From Garcia nutans (taxonomy: Eukaryota; Streptophyta; Magnoliopsida; Malpighiales; Euphorbiaceae): a DNA stretch of 64,000 nucleotides. The number at the start of each line of letters is the position of its first letter. Position 1 is the first letter of the stretch. Both the position numbers and the translations under genes were made by a program. The notes below the pieces were generated by a model, which was given only the letters and a program-made list of their open reading frames with translations, searched no databases and had not been told where the DNA came from. Where the stretch lies: contig CANTUV010000004.1 of the NCBI GenBank assembly GCA_947685225.1, positions 17,701,001 to 17,765,000 of the forward strand, read 5' to 3'. Below are positions 57,311-64,000 of the stretch, in pieces.

Positions 57311-58018
57311 AGGATTAATAATATGAGATGCAAATGTATGCATGTATGCACAAACAATCAACAAATAAAAATATAACATCCACACACAAATGGCGAGTCT
57401 CTTTTCCTAGGTATATGGTTAACAAAATACCAACATGGGGTATATTGTTTTCGAATAATTCCCTCGGACGTTTTAACCAATACTTATATTTTCAAAAATA
57501 AAAATCAATCCATGATAATTCCTATTAATTGGGTTTTAATCCATTCAACCCACTATAGTAGCTTTTATGCTATATTGGATTAAAATGAAATTAAGAGGTT
57601 TATTATAAATAGATTTCTCACTTGAAAGAGTAACTAATGGTTCATGCCAAAAACAAGCCCATGGTTAATTTATTCTTAGTGTAAACTAGGCCCACAATTG
57701 ATTTTCGGTATTTCATAATTGACCAAAATATTTTTGCAAGCTCTTTGTAAAAAATGGTTGGGTGAAAATAGTTTTGTTTCTAAGCCCATTGTAAAAGATT
57801 TAGAAAAATTGATTTTGGGCTTAGTATTTGGGCCATGGGCCAAAGAATTTTTGATTTGTTTTTAGAAAAGTCTTATGTCTAAAGACCATCATGAAAAAAT
57901 TTTAAAAATAGTTTTGGTCTTTTGGATTTTAAAGAAAAATTATTTTGAGCTTACAATATACTTAGGTCATATTAGAAAAAGAACAAACCAAATAAGTCAT
58001 GATTTAGACTAAGATAAA

Positions 58019-58216
58019 CTAACCATAGTCAAACAACATGCATTTGGGGTAAAACCTAAGGAAAGTAACTAGGCCAATTACATGAGCTTTAGTCTTTGGG
58101 TTAAAAGGCTTAGGTTCCCATAGCAAGTATATACCGAACGGTACGAGGCTATGAGTGGTTATACCATGCTCGATCTCCATACTTTGAGTGAAAGTATGGT
58201 ATCCCTTACATAACAT
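58019..58216 (-). CDS. Conserved 65-codon leader ORF of Tat-H
   Basis: Counterpart of 21952-22149, with equal length and three residue differences. At the nucleotide level I see both silent and replacement differences, so selection is not proven. Unrecognised product. Confidence 0.4.
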   Translation of the reverse strand: MLCKGYHTFTQSMEIEHGITTHSLVPFGIYLLWEPKPFNPKTKAHVIGLVTFLRFYPKCMLFDYG

Positions 58217-58337
58217 AACACGGGTAACACGGGCGTCCTAACTTACGCACATGATGCAATCTAAGATGATGTAATCGATAATATCATTATAAGAAATAAT
58301 AGAATAATATAAAGACCAACGGAATCAACTTCTCTTA

Positions 58338-58355
58338 TCCCCAGTGGAGTTGCCA
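58338..58355 (-). promoter_or_regulatory. Tat-H primer-binding site
   Basis: TGGCAACTCCACTGGGGA on the minus strand, one base inside the LTR. It differs from Tat-C's PBS at one base (G to A). Confidence 0.75.
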
Positions 58356-58356
58356 C

Positions 58357-61300
58357 TGTGAGCGGGGATTTTCGTCCCCACTCCAGGAGGAATGGTTCTT
58401 GCGACTTCGGCACTATTTAGGCTCAGGGCCTTAGAGAACATGGACCTAAGTTCAGAGAAAATGGAGTCGCCACCCGGACGGGCCGGGAAAAAAGAAAGGG
58501 GTGGATGACTCAATTCCTAAGGAATCCCCAACCCCCTAATGGGTTCGGAAAGTTGGGTACATGTGGGGAAGGTGAGAAATGGCCCAGCACCCCCACAATG
58601 CCCGGTTCATTGGAACCGGCCTCCTTTACAGGTCTTAATATTATAAAATTCTTAAATATAACAACATTATCCATATTACACACAATAATTAAAAGAAAGC
58701 ATCATTATATTAAAATCAAAGCAATGTCCAAACAAAGCAAATAAATGGACACCCATCCAAGGATGGAAACATGTCCTTACATCACATGCCTAAATAGGAC
58801 ACCCACCAAAAGGTAGAAACATGCCCTTTACATGGGTTCTACGGTAGAAAAGCAAATTAAATTACATGATGTTTAACTAATGAGGTACCCTGTAACACCC
58901 CTATACCCCGTATACGTACACAGCATGCTATTACTATCGTAATATATGTATACTGAATATAGAAATGCCACGGTTTACTAACAAATGACTCACTTCTTTT
59001 ATAATAATATGAAAAAATTTAAAACATTAAAGTTATATTATAAAACACAATAGATAAAATGTTTATTCAAAATGCAACGGAAAATATAACAAATATTTAC
59101 AAATACATATACATCAAAATTCAAATTTTACAAAACATAAAATATATACATTTGTGGCAGTGTATCTTTGATCTTTAGGCTCCACTATCAACACCTCAAG
59201 ATCTAAACTCTACTCGGCCTAGAGGAATTCTCCGGTTCTTCCCTGTTACCTGTGCGATAAACCATAATCGCGCTAAGCCAACGGCGTAGTGGTACAAACT
59301 ATAATAATACTATGCTTCAATGCAATACCAATGTCACACAATCAATGTTCATACACCATTCAAAAGAATATTATATTTCAACATCTTACTTTGTTCAATA
59401 TCATATCAAAACATTCATGTTGTACCTTCATAGTTACATTACTCAACATAGCTTCCCATGCCACATTCATTTTCAATAAGATACTTATGTATTATAATCA
59501 TCTCATAACATTATATCTCACAAACATGTATCTCATTATTCATTGGTTTCACCATTCAAAAATCATATTGAAAACAAAGACAAGCATGGGCCCAAAAGAC
59601 ACTAATATGCCATTCAACTTTCAGAGTTAATGTTTTGGTTTAATTATCACATTTATCATTATCATTATCCCAACTAGGCTTCAAGGATTTAGGTTCAACC
59701 AAGCTTCAAGGGGAACAAAGCATGCTAAGTACCAACCCAACTTGGCTTCAAGAACCAAACCCAACCTAGCTTCAAGGGTTGTAACATCTCAATTAGGCTT
59801 TAAGGACTAGATCCAACCAAGCTTCAAGGGGAGTTAAGCATGCTAAACTTCAACCCAACTTGGCTTCAAGGATTTAGCCCAACCTAACTTCAACATGACA
59901 ATCTGAAAATAACAAATTAGACACACAATTCATTAATTATTTAATTATCAATTTCATTCTCATTTACTCATCATCACTTAGGCAACCATGCCTCAATCAT
60001 CTCATTGGCATCATTATCATTTTAGCCAACAACCATGGCTCCATATCTCATCATTTAAGTATATATAATTAATTATATTGAACATACATTTTGAATGCTC
60101 TTCACAACATTCACATTATACCAAACATAACATTATTAATAAGCATCAACAATGCATTAGATTTCTTAACACATTTACAATCAAATGTGTGTTAAGTCTC
60201 AACATCATATGAATGTATGCAATAATGTAGTTTGTACTTACCTTAAACACCACTCACACAATCTATACACTTCCTCTTCCAACACTTCTTCACCACTTGA
60301 ATTAGGGCAAATTATCTTCTTCAAGACCTAATCCAAAAATAATAAAATACATCAAGTCCAATACAAATATTCACTTAATAACCTCTTACTAGACCCTTAA
60401 ATCACAAATTACAAATTAACACCACTAATTAGGGCCCACGGTCATGGCCTCCCAACCCCCACGGGCGTGGGTTAGAAAATGGTTCTGCCTCCCTTGCTCC
60501 AAACCTCCACGGCCATGGCTTCAAATGGCCACGGTCGTGGCAACCAAGGGCCACGGGCGTGGCATTCAAGATGCTTCTGTTTCTGACCAAACTTAAGAAT
60601 TCTATGCTTCTAACTCCAACAAACACAAACAACATGACAATCTATGAAAATAATTGATCAAACTCAAGTTAAACATCACTTACCACTTCAAAACCCTAAA
60701 ACCAACATCACTCTTACTCTTCCAATACCAACATCAACCTAACTTCTTATTTCCAATTCAAAATCTACACCACAATCAATTAAATCAAACACACTCCATC
60801 ATACTACCATCAACACAACCCTACTTTCAATTCAACAATCAAACTCATACACAACTTAAAATAAAACAAGAGAAATCAAGAGAGAACTTACCAAAGTTGA
60901 TGAAACTTCACAATTTTCCAACTTAATCACTTGATTCTTCCTTCAATTTGATCTTAGAAAATCAAAACCCTCTCTTGCTCTCTTGTCTTTGGATGGCCGG
61001 CCAAGAAAGGAAAAGAAGAAAAATGAAAAGGAAATTAGAGACAAAGTCAAACTTCTCATCTCTTTAAACCTCCACCAAGCAATCTAAATAGAAAAATTAC
61101 TTACATACCCTCTTCCATTTATTTAATTCCATTTAAATAAATTCCATTAATTTTAAAATTATAAAATATATTCTTCCTTTGACTTCCTCATTTGACTTGT
61201 GTATATGTTGTATATATTTCCATATATACAACATATACACTCTCTCTTAAATTCTTTTCTCTGTCAAATATAACATATATATTTAATCAAATAAAACAAC

Positions 61301-63096
61301 AATTATATCAAAACTTCTAGGGCACACTTTGGGATATTACATACCCACCAAGTGGAAACATACCTCTTACAACTTTTGGAAATCTAAATTAATTGATAAA
61401 AGTAAATAATCATTCATCATAAATAAATCATTCATCAAAGCTATTAATCAAAATAGAAAATAAATATCCATCCATGATAAATTAAATAAATCAAGTATTA
61501 AAATTAAACAAATTAAAGCATAAGAGATAAATCAAAGCATAATCAAGTATAGAATTAAATAAAGCAAATAAAAGTCCAATTATAGCTACTGTGACTTTTT
61601 ATGGAATTACAATAGATTATGGTTTTATGTTTTAAAAGGTTGGTAAGACTCTTTGATTAACTAAATTAATATTTGAATGGTGAAATCATGAAACTAGGGT
61701 TTTAGACACTTTGAAACACTTTTGATTTGTGGTTTTAATTGGTGATTTCAAGTTATTGTGTAAAATTTAAAGTATTTATATTTTTATGGTTTTTAATGTT
61801 TTAAAGGATTAGAGCTTAGAAAAAATTAAGATTTAAGGTTTTAAAAGAGTTAGAGTATATTATTTTAGGTTTAGAAATTGAGTTAGGGTTTTAGTATTTT
61901 AGAATTTGGGTATCAGGTGATGAATTTGAATTAGGGTTTAGAAAAACAATTTGATGATTTCATGAGATTTTATAAGTTTAAACCAAACAAATTAAAGTTT
62001 TTATAAATAAAAAAGATTTATATAATTGGAAAAAGTATTTTAGGGTTTTTTTTTATAAGAAACAGAATATGTTTTAAGAGTTTACATAATTTAGAAAGTA
62101 AATTGGAATTTTGGGGTTTTGAAGAAATAAAATTAATAACTTTAAATTCTTTGGGAAATAAAGCAACGGATTAATGTTTTTAACTTTGAACAAAAAGGTG
62201 GATTGAATTCTTGGATTTTTGAATTAAAAGAACAAAGGAAAATTTAGCTACTGTATAAAAAAACAAAGAATTTAATACGTACCTTTTTTTATGATTCTTC
62301 CAAAAATAATTCTTCTTGGATGAACAAGCTCCAAAGACAAGCCTTTTTTGCCTTTTAATTGGTTAAATCGTGTTTCTGCTCCTTAAAAATCAATTGAATT
62401 CAATTATTACTTTTCCACTTCACTTTCGAATTCAAATTCTCAAAGCTACTGTGAAATTTTTCCTCCCTTGATTTGGTTTCAAATTTTCCAAGCTTCAGTT
62501 GGATTTCGGCCCCCCCTTAATTTAATTGCCTTTGGTCCTTATTTATAGTGGTTTGATATAGTTTATTCCTAATTAGTTAAGGCAAGTAATATTAATAAAA
62601 AAAAACCAAAACCTAATTGAATTAGGTTTTGAAATATTTGTGTCGGAAAAATTGCGCTGCCGAAAAAAATTGCAGCAGGAAAAAATGCACTGGCGAAAAA
62701 ATTCTGCAGCAGAAAACTGTGGCAAGGGCGGGCTGCGGGCAAAATAGAAAATCTATTTCGCCAGTAGGAAAATCCTGTGAGCGAAATAGAAAAACTATTT
62801 TGCCTGTAGGAATTTCCTGCAGGCGAAATAGCTTGGGCTATTTCGCCCGTAGGAAATTCCTATTGGCGAAATGCCCACGGGCCCGCGCGACGATTTTTTT
62901 GTCGCCAATTTTTTTGACTTCGATTTTTATTTTTATTTTTATTTTTATTTTTATTTTTATTTTTTATTAATAAAAATTTGATACTAAAGCAAAAATTATT
63001 TAATAAAAATTATTTTGGACCAATTAGACAACAAAAATTATTTTAAACAAAATAAAACATATTAGACCGGATTGGGTAAAAAATTAAGGGTCTACA
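58357..63096 (-). repeat. Tat-H 5' LTR, split by sLTR-2
   Basis: Without sLTR-2 and one target duplication the LTR is 2284 bp, equal to Tat-C's. Contains three GC palindromes (62755-62872; the 3' LTR has two), TATA box (62540-62547), donor-like site (62282), and two intact stem-loop units (58747-58776, 58797-58826). The third unit (58882 to 61366) is cut by sLTR-2. Confidence 0.9.
58891..61341 (-). mobile_element. sLTR-2: solo chromovirus LTR inside Tat-H
   Basis: A 2451-bp LTR with TGTAATATCCC / TGTTACA ends, flanked by taccc on both sides (58886-58890, 61342-61346). Two-hairpin module at 59252-59285, with one arm change giving GTGCGAT and another breaking the GGCTTAG arm. CCACGG/CCGTGG palindromes at about 60430-60565 and GCTTCAAGG repeats (59670-59890) place it with sLTR-1. 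Confidence 0.95.
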
Positions 63097-63101
63097 GAGT
63101 C

Positions 63102-63448
63102 CTTGTTTCATAGGATCTTATGAGGTACTGGAAAGAGTTGGACCAGTGGCTTATAGATTAGCTTTGCCTCCTGAATTAGATCGAATTCACAATGTCTTCC
63201 ATGTTTTTATGCTTCAGAGGTACAGATCAGACCCATCTCATATTTTTTCAGTGGAGTCCATTGAGATGAGTCCAGATCTGACTTATGAAGAACAACCAGT
63301 GGCTATTTTGGCACGTGAAGTGAAGGAGTTGAGAAATAAGAAAGTACCACTTGTGAAGGTTCTTTGGAAGAATCATTCTAGGGAAGAGGCAACGTGGGAG
63401 AGTGAACAGATGATGCAGAGTCAGTATCCCCAATTGTTCCAGACTTGA
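63102..63448 (+). pseudogene. Chr-I integrase tail and chromodomain, right piece
   Basis: Continues the left piece across Tat-H: integrase tail (GPVAYRLALPPELDRIHNVF) then chromodomain (VPLVKVLWKNHSREEATWES) and stop. No lesion is visible in this piece. It served as the reference for measuring Chr-B's chromodomain deletion. Confidence 0.88.
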
Positions 63449-63477
63449 GAGCAGGTAATTTTAAGAACGAAATTTAT

Positions 63478-63494
63478 TTGTGGAGGGAGAGAAT
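63478..63494 (+). promoter_or_regulatory. Chr-I polypurine tract
   Basis: TGGAGGGAGAGAAT directly precedes the LTR start at 63495, a variant of the Chr-B tract. Confidence 0.8.
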
Positions 63495-64000
63495 TGTAAT
63501 ATCCCAAAAATGTTGAAATAAATATTAATTTTGAAAATTATTTAAAGGATTTATAAGTATATATATATTTAATTAAGTGTATAGAAAAGAGAAAGGAAAA
63601 AGGGAAGTGCGTATATGTTGTTTATATGAAGATATATAACAGATATACAAGTCAATATCCTAATTTGGTCAGAATATATTTTAATTAAATAGTAATTAAT
63701 TAATGGATAGTGGAAGATGACATATTTGGGATTAATTATTATTTTAATATATTACTTGGTGGAGATTAAAAGAAGGGAAATTCATGTGGTTAAGAGTGTT
63801 AGTTGTTAGTGGAGTGGTTATTGACTATTTTCTTCTTCTTCCTCCTCCTTGGTAGCCGGCCACCATTACCATCAAAGGGAAAGAGATTTTGCTTCTTGCT
63901 AACTTAAGCAATTGAAGGATTTCTAGTGATCAAGTTGGAGTTTTAAGGATTTTTCTTCATATTTAGTAAGTTTCCAACTTGTTTCTTTGATTTCCTTTGG
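63495..64000 (+). repeat. Chr-I 3' LTR, start
   Basis: TGTAATATCCCAAAA start as in Chr-B's 3' LTR; runs off the window. U3 part only; the downstream hairpin module would be outside. Confidence 0.85.

Larger units (their letters stand above)
49961..63096 (-). mobile_element. Tat-H: gag-only Tat element, complete, with target duplication
   Basis: Minus strand: 5' LTR (63096 to 58357, split by sLTR-2), PBS, leader with 65-codon ORF, gag, about 2.4 kb of noncoding sequence, micro-hairpin array, PPT, 3' LTR (52214 to 49961). gagtc flanks both ends (49956-49960, 63097-63101). No protease, RT, RNase H or integrase sequence is present. Known parallels are the TR-GAG class of non-autonomous elements; LTRs, PBS and leader match Tat-C, its probable helper family. 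Confidence 0.92.

Overview
The window is eukaryotic plant nuclear DNA, most likely from a eudicot, and it consists almost entirely of nested Ty3/gypsy LTR retrotransposons. I see no host gene, rRNA gene, tRNA gene or CRISPR array. Plant origin rests on three things: initiator-tRNA-Met primer sites, Tekay/Del-type chromovirus proteins with a C-terminal chromodomain, and Tat-lineage polyproteins with a second RNase H. The species cannot be read from the sequence.

Layout, left to right (names are mine). Chr-A, a minus-strand chromovirus with an open gag-pol frame, fills 1-5946 and sits inside the 5' LTR of Chr-B. Chr-B, a plus-strand chromovirus with a broken gag-pol, fills 5947-15019 and sits in the integrase region of Tat-C. 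Tat-C (minus, 15020-24573) sits in the gag of Tat-D. Tat-D (plus) occupies 24574-35008 and 47530-49007. Its 3' LTR is split by Chr-F (minus, 35009-47529), which itself carries a solo chromovirus LTR, sLTR-1 (40625-42966). Tat-D sits in a promoterless Tat LTR remnant, LTR-G (49008-49818), which abuts the chromovirus fragment Chr-I (49819-49960). Chr-I is split by Tat-H (minus, 49961-63096), a gag-only element whose 5' LTR holds solo LTR sLTR-2 (58891-61341). Chr-I then resumes with its chromodomain and 3' LTR to the window end. Four insertions have perfect 5-bp target-site duplications in view: gtatg, actct, gagtc and taccc.

How the parts work together. An autonomous copy is transcribed from its LTR, makes Gag and Pol (protease, reverse transcriptase, RNase H, integrase), primes minus-strand DNA at the PBS and plus-strand DNA at the PPT, and integrates. 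Only Chr-A could still do this on the sequence visible here. Chr-B, Chr-F, Tat-C and Tat-D carry stops, frameshifts and deletions, and Tat-H appears to be a parasite that keeps only gag.

The strongest unexplained signal is structural. (1) Tat LTRs carry three tandem two-tier stem-loops with a fixed internal loop and covarying stems. (2) The 3' regions of Tat-D and Tat-H are long arrays of tiny hairpins whose arms change sequence but stay complementary. (3) Every complete chromovirus LTR here carries an adjacent pair of hairpins with compensatory changes. (4) CACGGCC/GGCCGTG palindromes occur both in chromovirus LTRs and in Tat-D. Tat-D also carries an antisense, intron-containing gene with its own TATA box downstream of integrase.
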